Source: Pimelobacter simplex
GTDB lineage: Bacteria > Actinomycetota > Actinomycetes > Propionibacteriales > Nocardioidaceae
Assembly (NCBI RefSeq): GCF_900114845.1
Contig: NZ_FOUK01000003.1
Coordinates: forward strand, 62,001 to 126,000
Direction: 5' to 3'
Length of the DNA stretch: 64,000 nucleotides
The position numbers were made by a program, and so were the translations under genes. The notes beneath the pieces were generated by a model. It was not told the origin of the DNA and did not search any database. It was given only the letters and a program-made list of their open reading frames with translations. Positions 1 through 8,862 of the stretch are shown in pieces (the first letter of the stretch is position 1; each line of letters opens with the position of its first letter).

Positions 1-267
1 GTCTACGTCTCGCTGCCCGAGACCGGTGCCGCGGTCACCGCCGGCAGCGCGTGCGGCGAGCTCGAGTCGACCAAGTCGGTCAGCGACGTCTACGCGCCGG
101 TCACCGGCGAGGTCGTCGCCGTCAACGAGGCGCTCGACGCCACGCCCGAGCTCGTCAACACCGACCCCTACGGCGCCGGCTGGCTGTTCGAGATCGTCCC
201 GGCCGACGGCGCGGACCTCGACGGTCTGCTCGACGCGGCGGGATATGAAGCCCAGCTCGACACCTGA
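1..267 (+). CDS. gcvH: Glycine cleavage system H protein, C-terminal part (5' end outside window)
   Basis: Lipoyl-carrier protein that shuttles the aminomethyl group between the P, T and L proteins of the glycine cleavage system in the cytoplasm. The 88 visible residues include the lipoylation motif, with the modified lysine in [19 protein letters not shown], and the usual tail ending just after [11 protein letters not shown]. The start lies upstream of base 1. It is followed by the FHA, MerR, nuclease, MerR and gcvP genes in the order known from mycobacteria. Confidence 0.95.
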   Translation, partial: VYVSLPETGAAVTAGSACGELESTKSVSDVYAPVTGEVVAVNEALDATPELVNTDPYGAGWLFEIVPADGADLDGLLDAAGYEAQLDT

Positions 268-341
268 TCCGGTAGGTTCGTGAGTGAGCCGGTGATCGCC
301 CACGATCGCCGATTCGAACCGTCCAGACGAGGAGTCCACTG

Positions 342-851
342 ATGCCGTTCTGCACCGCCTGTGGTCGGCAGAACCCCGATGACGCGCGCTTCTGCTCCCA
401 GTGCGGCACGCGCCTGGTCGCCCCCGAGCCGGCCCCGCCGATGACCGACGCGACCGCCACCATCCAGTTCGGTGGCGGCGACAAGGTCGAGACCTCCGAC
501 CGCGCGCTCAGCGCGGTCGACGCGGCCGCCGTCGACGCGCTGCCCACCGGGCACGCGCTGCTCGTCGTGCAGAAGGGCCCCGGTGCGGGCAGCCGCTTCC
601 TGCTCGACGCCGACGAGGTCACCGCGGGCCGCCACCCCGAGAGCGGCATCTTCCTCGACGACGTCACCGTCTCGCGCCGCCACGCGGTCTTCCGCCGCGA
701 GGGCGACGGCTTCACGGTCGAGGACGCCGGCAGCCTCAACGGCACCTACGTCAACCGCGACCGCATCGAGAAGACCGCGCTCAAGGACAGCGACGAGGTC
801 CAGGTCGGCAAGTACCGCCTGGTCTTCTTCGCCGGGCACGAGAGCGTCTGA
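342..851 (+). CDS. garA: Zinc-ribbon plus FHA domain protein, GarA/OdhI type
   Basis: Forkhead-associated protein of 169 residues. By position between gcvH and a MerR gene it corresponds to mycobacterial GarA (OdhI in corynebacteria), which inhibits 2-oxoglutarate dehydrogenase and NAD-glutamate dehydrogenase when unphosphorylated. Residues 1-25 form a zinc ribbon with two Cys pairs (CTACG and CSQCG) that I do not know from GarA. A VETS sequence near residue 50 resembles the phosphorylated ETTS motif of GarA but lacks its second threonine. The FHA domain (about 75-155) shows GRHPES, SRRHA and the N-G-T-Y-V-N loop. Assigning the metabolic role is inference from synteny; the FHA call is secure. 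Confidence 0.85.
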   Translation: MPFCTACGRQNPDDARFCSQCGTRLVAPEPAPPMTDATATIQFGGGDKVETSDRALSAVDAAAVDALPTGHALLVVQKGPGAGSRFLLDADEVTAGRHPESGIFLDDVTVSRRHAVFRREGDGFTVEDAGSLNGTYVNRDRIEKTALKDSDEVQVGKYRLVFFAGHESV

Positions 852-853
852 GC

Positions 854-1585
854 ATGCCGGCTGCCGTCGCTCGGGGGGAGCGCGAGCCGCTGCTCAACAT
901 CGGGCAGGTCCTCGATCGGCTGCGCGCCGACTTCGAGGACATCAGCATCCCCAAGATCCGGTTCCTCGAGTCCGAGGGCCTGGTCAAGCCGGAGCGCACG
1001 CCCGCGGGCTACCGCAAGTTCTCCGAGGCCGACATCGCGCGGCTGCGCTACATCCTGCGGATGCAGCGCGACCACTACCTGCCGCTCAAGGTGATCGGTG
1101 AGCACCTCGACGCCATCGACCGGGGGCTCGAGCCGCCCGCGCCCGAGCCCGTCGTCCCCACCGTGCCCAAGGTCGCCCTCGGCTCCGACGGCCTGCCCGC
1201 CCCCGAGTCGTTCCGTCGTACCGACCGGTTGCGGCTCTCGCGCAAGGAGCTGATGAAGGTGGCCGACATCGACGAGGACCTCCTGGGCCAGCTCGAGGCC
1301 TACGCCCTCATCGCGCCCTCGCCCACCGGTCACTACGACTCCGACGCCCTCGTCATCGCCGAGACCGCCCGCGAGCTCGCCGACTTCGGCATCGAGCCGC
1401 GCCACCTGCGTGCCTTCCGCACCGCCGCCGACCGCGAGATCGGCCTGATCCAGCAGGTCGTCGCCCCGCGCCGCGGCCGCGACGCCGGGGCCGCCGCGCG
1501 CGCCGAGGAGGCGGTCAGCGAGATCGCCGCGCTGTCGGTGCGGCTGCACGCGACGCTGGTCAAGGCCGGACTGCGCCAGCTCTGA
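854..1585 (+). CDS. MerR family transcriptional regulator (Rv1828-like)
   Basis: DNA-binding regulator of 243 residues. The N-terminal MerR helix-turn-helix is visible as LNIGQVLDRL, then ISIPKIRFLESEGLVKPERTP and the wing GYRKFSEADIARLRYI (about residues 13-70). A helical C-terminal domain of about 130 residues follows, with no cysteine cluster for metal sensing. The ATG starts two bases after the stop of the FHA gene, so the two are probably co-transcribed. In mycobacteria the homologue at this position is Rv1828. Effector and targets cannot be read from the sequence. Confidence 0.88.
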   Translation: MPAAVARGEREPLLNIGQVLDRLRADFEDISIPKIRFLESEGLVKPERTPAGYRKFSEADIARLRYILRMQRDHYLPLKVIGEHLDAIDRGLEPPAPEPVVPTVPKVALGSDGLPAPESFRRTDRLRLSRKELMKVADIDEDLLGQLEAYALIAPSPTGHYDSDALVIAETARELADFGIEPRHLRAFRTAADREIGLIQQVVAPRRGRDAGAAARAEEAVSEIAALSVRLHATLVKAGLRQL

Positions 1586-1601
1586 AGTTCGGGGCGAGCA
1601 G

Positions 1602-1607
1602 TAGGCT
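1602..1607 (+). promoter_or_regulatory. -10 box TAGGCT for a leaderless nuclease transcript
   Basis: TAGGCT sits 6 nt before the ATG at 1614, which places transcription initiation at or within a base of the start codon. No Shine-Dalgarno sequence is present in the gap GGACGC. It suggests an internal promoter inside the gcv block. Confidence 0.55.
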
Positions 1608-1613
1608 GGACGC

Positions 1614-2084
1614 ATGCGTGAGGTCGACGTCATGGGCGTGCGGGTGGAGATGCCGTCCAACCAGCCGATCGTGCTGCTGCGCGAGGTGGCGGGCGACCGC
1701 TACCTGCCGATCTGGATCGGCGCGGTCGAGGCGACCGCCATCGCCTTCGCCCAGCAGGGCGTGACGCCGCCGCGGCCGCTGACCCACGACCTGATGAAGG
1801 ACATCCTCGCGGCCACCGGCAACGAGCTGAGCGAGGTCCGGATCACCGACGTGCGCGACGGCGTCTTCTTCGCGACGCTGGTCTTCGCCTCGGGTGCCGA
1901 GGTGAGTGCGCGGCCCTCCGACTCGATCGCGCTCGCGCTGCGCACCGGCACCACCATCTACTGCGACGACGACGTCCTCGCCGAGGCGGGGCTCTCCGCG
2001 CCGGCCGAGGAGGAGGACGAGGTCGAGGCGTTCCGCGAGTTCCTCGACCACGTCTCGCCGGAGGACTTCGACGCCGAGCAGTGA
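1614..2084 (+). CDS. Bifunctional nuclease family protein (BFN/DUF151)
   Basis: 156-residue protein of the bifunctional nuclease family. Members fold as BFN domains and plant relatives have DNase and RNase activity; the bacterial role is unclear. Family features include the start MREVDVMGVRVEMPSNQPIVLL, the LPIWIGAVEATAIAF stretch and the RPSDSIALALR motif near residue 100. The acidic tail (residues 125-156) is common in actinobacterial members. It lies between two MerR genes exactly as Rv1829 does in mycobacteria, a synteny that supports the call but does not explain the function. Confidence 0.9.
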   Translation: MREVDVMGVRVEMPSNQPIVLLREVAGDRYLPIWIGAVEATAIAFAQQGVTPPRPLTHDLMKDILAATGNELSEVRITDVRDGVFFATLVFASGAEVSARPSDSIALALRTGTTIYCDDDVLAEAGLSAPAEEEDEVEAFREFLDHVSPEDFDAEQ

Positions 2085-2111
2085 GCTGTCCGGCCGGCGA
2101 TCCAGAGGCTG

Positions 2112-2135
2112 AACCTCAACTAGAACCTGAGGGTT
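2112..2135 (+). promoter_or_regulatory. Candidate MerR-type operator upstream of second MerR gene
   Basis: Imperfect dyad with arms CCTCA (2114-2118) and TGAGG (2128-2132), flanked by AACC and GGTT, in the 154-bp gap before the MerR gene at 2239. MerR proteins bind dyads of this size and often autoregulate. Binding by either neighbouring MerR protein is inference. Confidence 0.4.
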
Positions 2136-2238
2136 TTCGCGACACGCCCGTCGACGTCTTTGACCGGCCCGATGCCGCGGCCGTACCTTGAAGAGTCGAA
2201 ACGACAGCAGTGCAACGCCGCGCCCAGTGGAGGACCCC

Positions 2239-2847
2239 GTGAACGAGCAGCAGCCCGAGAAGGTCGGTCAGGACACGGCTGCGGCGACCGCTGTCGCGGA
2301 GGAGCAGGGTCTGCTCTTCACCGATGACGTCTCTCCGCTTCCCAGTGACCAGGGCTACCGCGGTCCGACCGCGTGCAACGCCGCCGGGATCACCTACCGC
2401 CAGCTCGACTACTGGGCCCGCACCGGCCTGATCGAGCCGAGCGTGCGCGGCGCCAAGGGCTCCGGCTCGCAGCGTCTCTACAGCTTCCGCGACATCCTGA
2501 TCCTCAAGATCATCAAGCGACTCCTCGACGCGGGCATCTCGCTCCAGCAGATCCGCACCGCCGTGGGCCACCTGCGCGAGCGCGGCACCGACGACCTGAC
2601 CCAGGTCACCCTGATGAGCGACGGCGCCTCGGTCTACGAGTGCACCAGCAACGACGAGGTCATCGACCTGCTCCAGGGCGGGCAGGGTGTCTTCGGCATC
2701 GCCATCGGTGGCGTGTGGCGCGAGATCGAGGGCACGCTGGCCCAGCTGCCGAGCGAGTCCGCCGCCGAGGCCGGTACGCCGGACGAGGCCGGTCACGTCG
2801 CCGGCGACGAGCTCGCCGCGCGCCGCGCTGCCCGCAACGTGGGGTAG
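2239..2847 (+). CDS. MerR family transcriptional regulator (Rv1830-like)
   Basis: 202-residue MerR regulator. I take the GTG at 2239, which has the ribosome site GTGGAGG 5 nt upstream, rather than an in-frame TTG 51 bases earlier. The HTH is clear: GYRGPTACNAAGITYRQLDYWARTGLI, then SGSQRLYSFRDILILKIIKRLLDAGISLQQIRTA. A C-terminal domain of about 90 residues carries YECTSNDEVIDLLQGGQGVFGI, seen in actinobacterial homologues next to gcvP such as Rv1830. The gene lies directly upstream of the glycine riboswitch; a role in gcv control is plausible but unproven. Confidence 0.88.
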   Translation: MNEQQPEKVGQDTAAATAVAEEQGLLFTDDVSPLPSDQGYRGPTACNAAGITYRQLDYWARTGLIEPSVRGAKGSGSQRLYSFRDILILKIIKRLLDAGISLQQIRTAVGHLRERGTDDLTQVTLMSDGASVYECTSNDEVIDLLQGGQGVFGIAIGGVWREIEGTLAQLPSESAAEAGTPDEAGHVAGDELAARRAARNVG

Positions 2848-2865
2848 CCTGTACTCGCTGTTCGA

Positions 2866-3000
2866 TGCTGCACGGGAGAGTCCAGTCTCCACCGTGAGGC
2901 TGGCGCCGAAGGGGCAATCCCTCCCCGGAACCTCTCAGGCGCCAGGACCGTGCAGAGCAGGCAACTCTGAAGGTGCACCGCTGCGCTGACAGAGGGGGAG
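2866..3000 (+). ncRNA. Glycine riboswitch controlling gcvP
   Basis: The leader holds the conserved blocks of the glycine aptamer in order: CGGGAGAG (2873-2880), CGCCGAAGGGGCAA (2904-2917) and CCTCTCAGGC (2931-2940). A second, less conserved part follows with AACTCTGAAGG (2963-2973) and ends in GACAGAGGGGGAG (2988-3000). This resembles actinobacterial gcvP leaders. It lies between the MerR stop and the gcvP start, on the gcvP strand. In this family glycine binding usually turns expression on; the mechanism here cannot be told, and I see no obvious intrinsic terminator. Confidence 0.88.
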
Positions 3001-3036
3001 GCTGTCCTGTTGTTCCACAAGGAAGCCACCCAGCCC

Positions 3037-5859
3037 ATGAGCGCACCCTTCGTCCACCGTCACATCGGCCCCGACGACGCCCAGGTCGAGACGATGCTCG
3101 ACCGTCTCGGCCATCCCTCCCTCGATGCGCTGATGGAGGCGGCGGTCCCGAAGTCGATCCGCGCCACCGAGGCGCTCGGGCTGCCCGACGGGGTCGACGA
3201 GGAGACGGCCGCTGCCGAGCTGCGCGCGCTGGCCGGCGCCAACGTGCCGGGCGAGGCGATGATCGGCCTCGGCTACCACGCCACGGTCACCCCGGCGGTC
3301 ATCCGCCGCAACGTGCTCGAGGACCCGAGCTGGTACACCGCCTACACGCCGTACCAGCCGGAGATCTCGCAGGGCCGGCTCGAGGCCCTCATCAACTTCC
3401 AGACCATGGTCGCCGACCTGACCGGGTTGCACACCGCGGGCTCCTCCCTGCTCGACGAGGGGACGGCGGCCGCCGAGGCCGTCGCGCTGGCGTTCCGCGC
3501 CAACCGCAAGGCGAGCGGCCCGTTCGTCGTCGACGCCGACGCGCTGCCGCAGACCATCGACGTCGTCCGCACGCGCGCCGAGGGCATCGGCATCGAGGTG
3601 CTCGTCGCCGACCTGAGCGACGGCCTTCCCGAGGGCGACGTCTCCGGCGTGCTGGTCCAGTACCCGGGCGCCTCCGGCCGGGTCCCCGACATCAAGCCCG
3701 TCATCGACGCGGTCCACGAGCGCGGCGGCCTGGCCGTCGTCGCTGCCGACCTGCTCGCGCTCACCCTGCTCGAGGCGCCCGGCACGCTCGGTGCCGACGT
3801 CGTCGTCGGCTCGGCCCAGCGCTTCGGCGTCCCGCTCTTCTACGGCGGCCCGCACGCCGGCTTCATCAGCGTCCGCGAGGGCCTGGAGCGCCAGCTCCCC
3901 GGTCGTCTCGTCGGCGTCTCGGTCGACGCCGAGGGCCGCCCCGCCTACCGGCTCGCGCTGCAGACGCGGGAGCAGCACATCCGCCGCGACAAGGCGACGT
4001 CCAACATCTGCACCGCGCAGGTGCTGCTCGCCGTCACCGCCGGCATGTACGCCGTCTACCACGGCCCGCAGGGCCTCAAGGACATCGCCGGCGACATCCA
4101 CACCCTCGCCGGCCGCGCTGCCGCGTCGCTGACGGGTGCGGGCCTCGAGCTCGTCAACGACAGCTTCTTCGACACCCTCCAGGTCCGGGTGCCCGGTCGC
4201 GCGGCCGACGTCGTCGCGGCCGCCCGCGCCGAGCAGCTGCACCTGCGCCTGGTCGACGCCGACACCGTCGGTATCGCGTTCGGCGAGACCGCCGGCGCCC
4301 CCACCCTGCGCGCGCTCCACACCGCCTTCGGCGTGACGCCCGCCGCGGCCGAGCCGCTCGCCGGGCTGCCCGAGGCGCAGCGGCGGACCACCGACTTCAT
4401 GACCCACCCGGTCTTCAACACCCACCACAACGAGACGTCGATGCTGCGCTACGTCACGCGGCTCGCCCACCGCGACTACGCGCTCGACCGCGGCATGATC
4501 CCGCTCGGCTCGTGCACCATGAAGCTCAACGCGACCACCGAGATGGAGCCCATCTCGCTGGCCGGCTTCGCCAACCTGCACCCGTTCGTGCCGGCCGCCG
4601 ACGCCGACGGCTACCGCCAGCTGATCGAGCAGCTCGAGGGCTGGCTCGCCGAGGTCACCGGCTACGACCGGGTCTCGGTGCAGCCCAACGCGGGTGCCCA
4701 GGGCGAGTTCGCGGGCATGCTCGCGATCCGCAACTACCACCGCGCCAACGGCCAGGACCAGCGCGACGTCTGCCTGATCCCGTCCTCGGCCCACGGCACC
4801 AACCCGGCCTCCGCCGTGATGGCGGGCATGCGCGTGGTCGTCGTCAAGGCCGAGGACGACGGCACCGTCGACCTCGCCGACCTGCGGGCCAAGTGCGAGC
4901 AGCACGCCGACACGCTGGCCGCGATCATGGTCACCTACCCGTCGACCCACGGCGTCTACGAGGAGACCATCACCGAGCTGTGCGACGTCGTCCACGAGCA
5001 CGGCGGCCAGGTCTACATCGACGGCGCCAACTTCAACGCGCTGCTCGGCTACGCTGCGCCGGGCCGCTTCGGCGGCGACGTCTCGCACCTCAACCTGCAC
5101 AAGACGTTCTGCATCCCGCACGGCGGCGGCGGCCCGGGCGTGGGTCCGGTCGCGGTCCGCGCCCACCTGGCGCCGTACCTGCCGACCCACCCGCTGCACC
5201 CCGACGCCGAGCGCCGCGACGGCACCGGCGCGATCAGCGCGGCGCCGTTCGGCTCGGCGGGCATCCTGCCGATCTCGTGGGCCTACATCCGGATGATGGG
5301 CGGCGCCGGCCTGACCCGGGCGACCGCGGTCGCCGTGCTGTCGGCCAACTACGTCGCCGCGCGGCTCGGTGAGCACTTCCCGGTGCTCTACCGCGGCGAG
5401 TCCGGGCTGGTCGCCCACGAGTGCATCCTCGACCTGCGCGAGATCACCAAGGAGACCGGCGTCTCGGTCGACGACGTCGCCAAGCGGCTCGTCGACTACG
5501 GCTTCCACGCGCCGACGATGTCGTTCCCGGTGGCGGGCACGCTCATGGTCGAGCCCACCGAGTCCGAGGACCTCGCCGAGCTCGACCGGTTCTGCGACGC
5601 GATGATCGCGATCAAGGGCGAGATCGACAAGGTCGGCGCAGGGGAGTGGGCGGTCGACGAGTCGCCGCTGCACCACGCCCCCCACACCACGCGTGCCCTG
5701 GTCGGCGAGTGGGACCGCGCCTACTCCCGCGAGGTCGCGGTCTTCCCGGCCGGGCACTCCGTCGACAAGTACTGGCCGCCGGTGGCCCGCATCGACCAGG
5801 CCTACGGCGACCGCAACCTGGTCTGCGCCTGCCCGCCGATCGACGCCTACTCCGAGTGA
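3037..5859 (+). CDS. gcvP: Glycine dehydrogenase (decarboxylating), P protein
   Basis: PLP enzyme that decarboxylates glycine and passes the aminomethyl group to lipoyl-GcvH. At 940 residues it is a full-length fused P protein with both homologous halves. The PLP lysine lies in [20 protein letters not shown] in the C-terminal half, and the N-terminal half begins [17 protein letters not shown] as usual. I use the ATG at 3037, which has AAGGAAG upstream; a TTG at 3010 is in frame but less likely. It sits under the glycine riboswitch. gcvT is not in the window. Confidence 0.97.
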   Translation: MSAPFVHRHIGPDDAQVETMLDRLGHPSLDALMEAAVPKSIRATEALGLPDGVDEETAAAELRALAGANVPGEAMIGLGYHATVTPAVIRRNVLEDPSWYTAYTPYQPEISQGRLEALINFQTMVADLTGLHTAGSSLLDEGTAAAEAVALAFRANRKASGPFVVDADALPQTIDVVRTRAEGIGIEVLVADLSDGLPEGDVSGVLVQYPGASGRVPDIKPVIDAVHERGGLAVVAADLLALTLLEAPGTLGADVVVGSAQRFGVPLFYGGPHAGFISVREGLERQLPGRLVGVSVDAEGRPAYRLALQTREQHIRRDKATSNICTAQVLLAVTAGMYAVYHGPQGLKDIAGDIHTLAGRAAASLTGAGLELVNDSFFDTLQVRVPGRAADVVAAARAEQLHLRLVDADTVGIAFGETAGAPTLRALHTAFGVTPAAAEPLAGLPEAQRRTTDFMTHPVFNTHHNETSMLRYVTRLAHRDYALDRGMIPLGSCTMKLNATTEMEPISLAGFANLHPFVPAADADGYRQLIEQLEGWLAEVTGYDRVSVQPNAGAQGEFAGMLAIRNYHRANGQDQRDVCLIPSSAHGTNPASAVMAGMRVVVVKAEDDGTVDLADLRAKCEQHADTLAAIMVTYPSTHGVYEETITELCDVVHEHGGQVYIDGANFNALLGYAAPGRFGGDVSHLNLHKTFCIPHGGGGPGVGPVAVRAHLAPYLPTHPLHPDAERRDGTGAISAAPFGSAGILPISWAYIRMMGGAGLTRATAVAVLSANYVAARLGEHFPVLYRGESGLVAHECILDLREITKETGVSVDDVAKRLVDYGFHAPTMSFPVAGTLMVEPTESEDLAELDRFCDAMIAIKGEIDKVGAGEWAVDESPLHHAPHTTRALVGEWDRAYSREVAVFPAGHSVDKYWPPVARIDQAYGDRNLVCACPPIDAYSE

Positions 5860-5863
5860 GCGC

Positions 5864-7177
5864 GTGACCCCCGACCCGATCCGGTACGACGAGCGGCTGG
5901 CCGCGCTCCAGGGCGCCGGCCGGCTGCCGTCGGTCTCCGCGGCGGTCGCCCGCGGCGGGGCACCGGCCTGGCAGGGCAGCCTCGTCGCCGACCCGGGCAC
6001 GCCGGGGCTCGGTCCGGGCACCGCCTACCGGATCGGGTCGATCACCAAGACGCTGACTGCCGTCCTCGTCCTGCAGCTGCGCGACGAGGGCCGGCTCGAC
6101 CTCGCCGACCCGGTGGGGCGGTTCGTCCCCGAGACCGGCTACCGCGAGGCCACCCTGCGCGACCTGCTCGCCCACACCGCGGGTCTGCAGAGCGAGCCGG
6201 CGGGACCGTGGTGGGAGCGCTCGCCCGGGGTCGGCACCGACGCCCTGCTCGCCGCCAACGACGGCTCCGGCCGGGTGGCCGGGGCGGGGGAGTACTTCCA
6301 CTACTCCAACCTCGGCTACGCGCTGCTCGGCGAGGTCGTCGCGCGGCTGCGGGGTGTCTCGTGGTGGGACGTCGTGCGCGAGCGGCTGCTCGGGCCGCTC
6401 GCGATGGACGCGACGTCGTACCTGCCGCCGGCGGGGCACGCTCCGGGGCGCAGCGTCGACCACTTCGCCCACACGCTGAGCCCCGAGCCGCTCACCGACA
6501 CCGGCGCGATGGCTCCCGCCGGGCAGCTGTGGAGCACCACCGCCGACCTGCTGCGCTGGGCCGACTTCCTGGCCACCGGGCACCCCGACGTGCTCGGTGC
6601 CGCGACCCTGGCGGAGATGGCGACGCCGACCGCTCAGGCCGCGGACTACGGCCTGGGGCTGCGGGTGCTCACCGCCGGCGACCGCACGCTGGCCGGCCAC
6701 ACCGGCTCGATGCCGGGCTTCCAGGCCGCCCTCTTCGTCGACCGGACGACGCGCGACGCGGTCGCCGTCCTGGCCAACGCCACGACCGGGCTCGACACCG
6801 ATGCCGCCGCCGGCGTGCTGCTCGGGCTCACCCCGGCGCCGGCCGCGACCGTGCCGTGGCAGCCCTCGGAGGTCCCGGTGCCCGGGCCGGTCGTCGACGT
6901 GCTGGGCGTGTGGTTCTGGGGCAACACCGCCTTCGGCTTCGAGTGGACCGGCGGCGAGCTCGTCGTGCGCGACCTGCGCAGCGGAGAGGTCGAGGACCGG
7001 TTCCGCCCGCGGCCCGACGGTGCCGGCTTCACCGGGACCGACGGCTACCACCGCGGCGAGACGCTGCGCGCGGTGCGTCGTGCCGACGGCGGGGTGAGCC
7101 ACCTGGAGTGCGCGACGTTCGTGTGGACCCGGACGCCGTACGACCCGCGAGCGCCGATCCCCGGCGGCCTGGCATGA
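5864..7177 (+). CDS. Serine hydrolase of the class C beta-lactamase / DD-peptidase family
   Basis: 437-residue protein starting at a GTG 4 nt after gcvP. All three active-site elements are present: S-x-x-K as SITK in YRIGSITKTLTAVL (about residue 58), Y-x-N as YSN in FHYSNLGYALLG, and the HTG triad motif in LAGHTGSMPGF. No signal peptide is evident, so it is probably a cytoplasmic esterase or peptidase of the EstB/penicillin-binding-like group and not a secreted beta-lactamase. A C-terminal domain of about 100 residues follows the catalytic fold. The substrate is unknown. Confidence 0.85.
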   Translation: MTPDPIRYDERLAALQGAGRLPSVSAAVARGGAPAWQGSLVADPGTPGLGPGTAYRIGSITKTLTAVLVLQLRDEGRLDLADPVGRFVPETGYREATLRDLLAHTAGLQSEPAGPWWERSPGVGTDALLAANDGSGRVAGAGEYFHYSNLGYALLGEVVARLRGVSWWDVVRERLLGPLAMDATSYLPPAGHAPGRSVDHFAHTLSPEPLTDTGAMAPAGQLWSTTADLLRWADFLATGHPDVLGAATLAEMATPTAQAADYGLGLRVLTAGDRTLAGHTGSMPGFQAALFVDRTTRDAVAVLANATTGLDTDAAAGVLLGLTPAPAATVPWQPSEVPVPGPVVDVLGVWFWGNTAFGFEWTGGELVVRDLRSGEVEDRFRPRPDGAGFTGTDGYHRGETLRAVRRADGGVSHLECATFVWTRTPYDPRAPIPGGLA

Positions 7178-7184
7178 TGTCCGG

Positions 7185-8027
7185 GTGAACGAGAACACGT
7201 TCCAGTTTTCCTGGTTCCGTCAATCCGCCGCCGGCTTCGACCCGCTGCCGCTGGCACAGAGCCTGTGGCGCGCCGACCAGATGCACGGTGTCGCCGTGAG
7301 CGGCCTGCTCGCCCGGGCCCTGGAGCATGCCGTGCGCGACGCCGGCCGGACCGGCCTGGTGCCCGCGCGCTACCACGTCGACCTGTTCCGGCCCGCCCGG
7401 ATGGACACCACCACCGCGACCGCCCGGATCGTGCGCGAGGGGCCCCGCCTGGTGCTCCTCGACGCGACCGTCGAGCAGGACGGCGAGGTCGTCGCCCGGG
7501 CAGGTGCCACCTTCCTGGCGCCCTCCGCCGCCGCCCCCGGCGAGGTCTGGGCGGCCCCCGGCGAGCGACCGACCCCGCCGCCCGCCGACCTGCTGCCGCC
7601 CGCCGGCGAGCACCACGTCCCGATGTTCGCGAGCGCCGCGCCGTGGTCGGACGACTTCGGCGACCACCAGAACGCCGGCCGCCACCAGACCTGGCAGACC
7701 GCCGTCACCATCGTCGAGGGCGAGGAGTGCACGCCCTTCCAGGCCGTCGCCTCGATCGCCGACGCGACGAGCATGGTCACCAACTGGGGCAGTGCCGGCG
7801 TCGAGCACATCAACACCGACATCGACCTCGCCCTGTGCCGGCTGCCCGACAGCACCCGGCTCGGCCTGCGCGCCCTCGACCACGTCGGCGCCGACGGCAT
7901 CGTGGTCGGCACCGCGGAGGTCTTCGACAGCACCGGAGTCGTCGGCACCGCCACCGTCACGGCACTGGCCAACACCCGTCGTACGGTCGACCTCTCGGCC
8001 GGGGTGGAGCCGCGCGGCGCCGTGTGA
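7185..8027 (+). CDS. Acyl-CoA thioesterase-like (double hot-dog) protein
   Basis: 280-residue protein resembling actinobacterial thioesterase-family proteins with two hot-dog domains: residues about 20-115 (FDPLPLAQSLWRADQMHGVAVSGLLAR) and about 155-265 (ending GTATVTALANTRRTV). A 40-residue Pro/Ala-rich linker separates them. Such proteins hydrolyse acyl-CoA or have lost activity; a catalytic residue cannot be assigned with confidence. The GTG start has CATGAT 6 nt upstream and no ribosome site, so translation may be leaderless. Confidence 0.65.
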   Translation: MNENTFQFSWFRQSAAGFDPLPLAQSLWRADQMHGVAVSGLLARALEHAVRDAGRTGLVPARYHVDLFRPARMDTTTATARIVREGPRLVLLDATVEQDGEVVARAGATFLAPSAAAPGEVWAAPGERPTPPPADLLPPAGEHHVPMFASAAPWSDDFGDHQNAGRHQTWQTAVTIVEGEECTPFQAVASIADATSMVTNWGSAGVEHINTDIDLALCRLPDSTRLGLRALDHVGADGIVVGTAEVFDSTGVVGTATVTALANTRRTVDLSAGVEPRGAV

Positions 8028-8051
8028 GCCGCAGGCCTCAGGCCTCAGGTC

Positions 8052-8270
8052 TCAAGCGGGGACGTGCGCGACGGTCTCCTTGAGGAAGCCGCGGGCACCG
8101 AGGAACGTCTCGAGGGACGCGCGGTGCTCGTCGCACGCGAGCCAGGTCTTGCGCCGGTCGGGCGTGTGGATCTTGGGGTTGTTCCACAGCAGCTGCCACA
8201 GCGCCGGCTCCCGGCAGCCCTTGGCCGAGCAGAGGTCGGGCTCGCGCGCCTCGTCGGTGCCCTCAGCCAC
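8052..8270 (-). CDS. Conserved small cysteine-containing protein, function unknown
   Basis: 72-residue protein read from a GTG at 8270. It carries CSAKGCREPALWQLLWNNPKIHT followed by RRKTWLACDEHRASLETFLGARGFL. The pattern C-x4-C...C-x2-H suggests a small zinc-binding fold, and I recall similar actinobacterial proteins of unknown function. Its start overlaps the stop of the DUF3099 gene by 8 nt, so the two are probably translationally coupled. Confidence 0.75.
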   Translation of the reverse strand: MAEGTDEAREPDLCSAKGCREPALWQLLWNNPKIHTPDRRKTWLACDEHRASLETFLGARGFLKETVAHVPA

Positions 8271-8601
8271 GCTCGCCGCCCGGTCCCTCGCCCAGCTGCC
8301 GCTGCGCGTCGCCGCCGCCGGTGAGCGGCAGCTCGGTCGAGCGGCTGTCCTCGGCATTGGCCGCGACCACCGCGACGTACGGCAGGATGATGGCGCCCGC
8401 GATGAGCAGCGGCCAGAGCCAGTGGATGCCCGCCGCACCGCTGATCGCGGCGCCGATGAAGCACAGCGTGCGGATCGACATCGCGATCACGTAGCGGCGC
8501 TGGCGGCGTGCGATGTCGGCCTGGGGGCTCGACCCCGCGGTCGTGATCCGGATCGCGTCGTCGCCGTGCCCCCGGGGGTGGAGCGGACGCGAGGAGGACA
8601 T
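8263..8601 (-). CDS. DUF3099 family membrane protein
   Basis: 112-residue protein with the DUF3099 signature DAIRITTAGSSPQADIARRQRRYVIAM, then RTLCFIGAAISG and two hydrophobic segments (about residues 42-60 and 62-82). The cytoplasmic tail is polar. It is a predicted small inner-membrane protein of unknown function, common in actinobacteria. TAGGGT stands 6 nt upstream of the ATG (8608-8613, minus strand), a leaderless arrangement. Confidence 0.8.
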   Translation of the reverse strand: MSSSRPLHPRGHGDDAIRITTAGSSPQADIARRQRRYVIAMSIRTLCFIGAAISGAAGIHWLWPLLIAGAIILPYVAVVAANAEDSRSTELPLTGGGDAQRQLGEGPGGERG

Positions 8602-8607
8602 GTCCCC

Positions 8608-8613
8608 ACCCTA
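8608..8613 (-). promoter_or_regulatory. -10 box TAGGGT for the DUF3099 gene
   Basis: TAGGGT on the minus strand, separated from the ATG (8601-8599) by six bases with no ribosome site. It faces the dodecin promoter on the other strand 14 bp away. Confidence 0.5.
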
Positions 8614-8626
8614 CGCCCGGCCTGAG

Positions 8627-8632
8627 TACGCT
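8627..8632 (+). promoter_or_regulatory. -10 box TACGCT for dodecin
   Basis: TACGCT followed by six bases and then the dodecin ATG at 8639, consistent with a leaderless transcript. Confidence 0.55.
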
Positions 8633-8638
8633 GCTCGC

Positions 8639-8854
8639 ATGTCCAACCGCACCTACCGCGTCACCGAGATCGTCGGCACGTCCCCCGACGGCATCGACCA
8701 GGCGATCCGCAACGGCGTGATCCGCGCCGGCCAGACCCTGCGCCACCTCGACTGGTTCGAGGTCGAGGGGGTGCGCGGCCAGATCAAGGACGGCCAGGTC
8801 GAGCACTTCCAGGTCACCATGAAGGTCGGGTTCCGGCTCGAGGACGACGAGTAG
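8639..8854 (+). CDS. Dodecin family flavin-binding protein
   Basis: 71-residue protein matching dodecin over its length: TYRVTEIVGTSPDGIDQAIRNGV, RTLRHLDWFEV-type strand (here LRHLDWFEVEGVRGQI) and the final strand VEHFQVTMKVGFRLED. Dodecins form hollow 12-subunit spheres that store FMN, riboflavin or lumichrome, with a tryptophan stacking on the flavin; W38 in DWFEV is the expected residue. It is transcribed divergently from the DUF3099 gene. Confidence 0.92.
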   Translation: MSNRTYRVTEIVGTSPDGIDQAIRNGVIRAGQTLRHLDWFEVEGVRGQIKDGQVEHFQVTMKVGFRLEDDE

Positions 8855-8862
8855 CCACCTCT

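Noticed and set aside
2935..6021. A 1028-codon open frame on the minus strand opposite gcvP
   Set aside because: It is a GC-driven antisense frame; its translation is low-complexity Arg/Val/Gly/Asp-rich sequence without any domain, while the plus strand encodes a full P protein.
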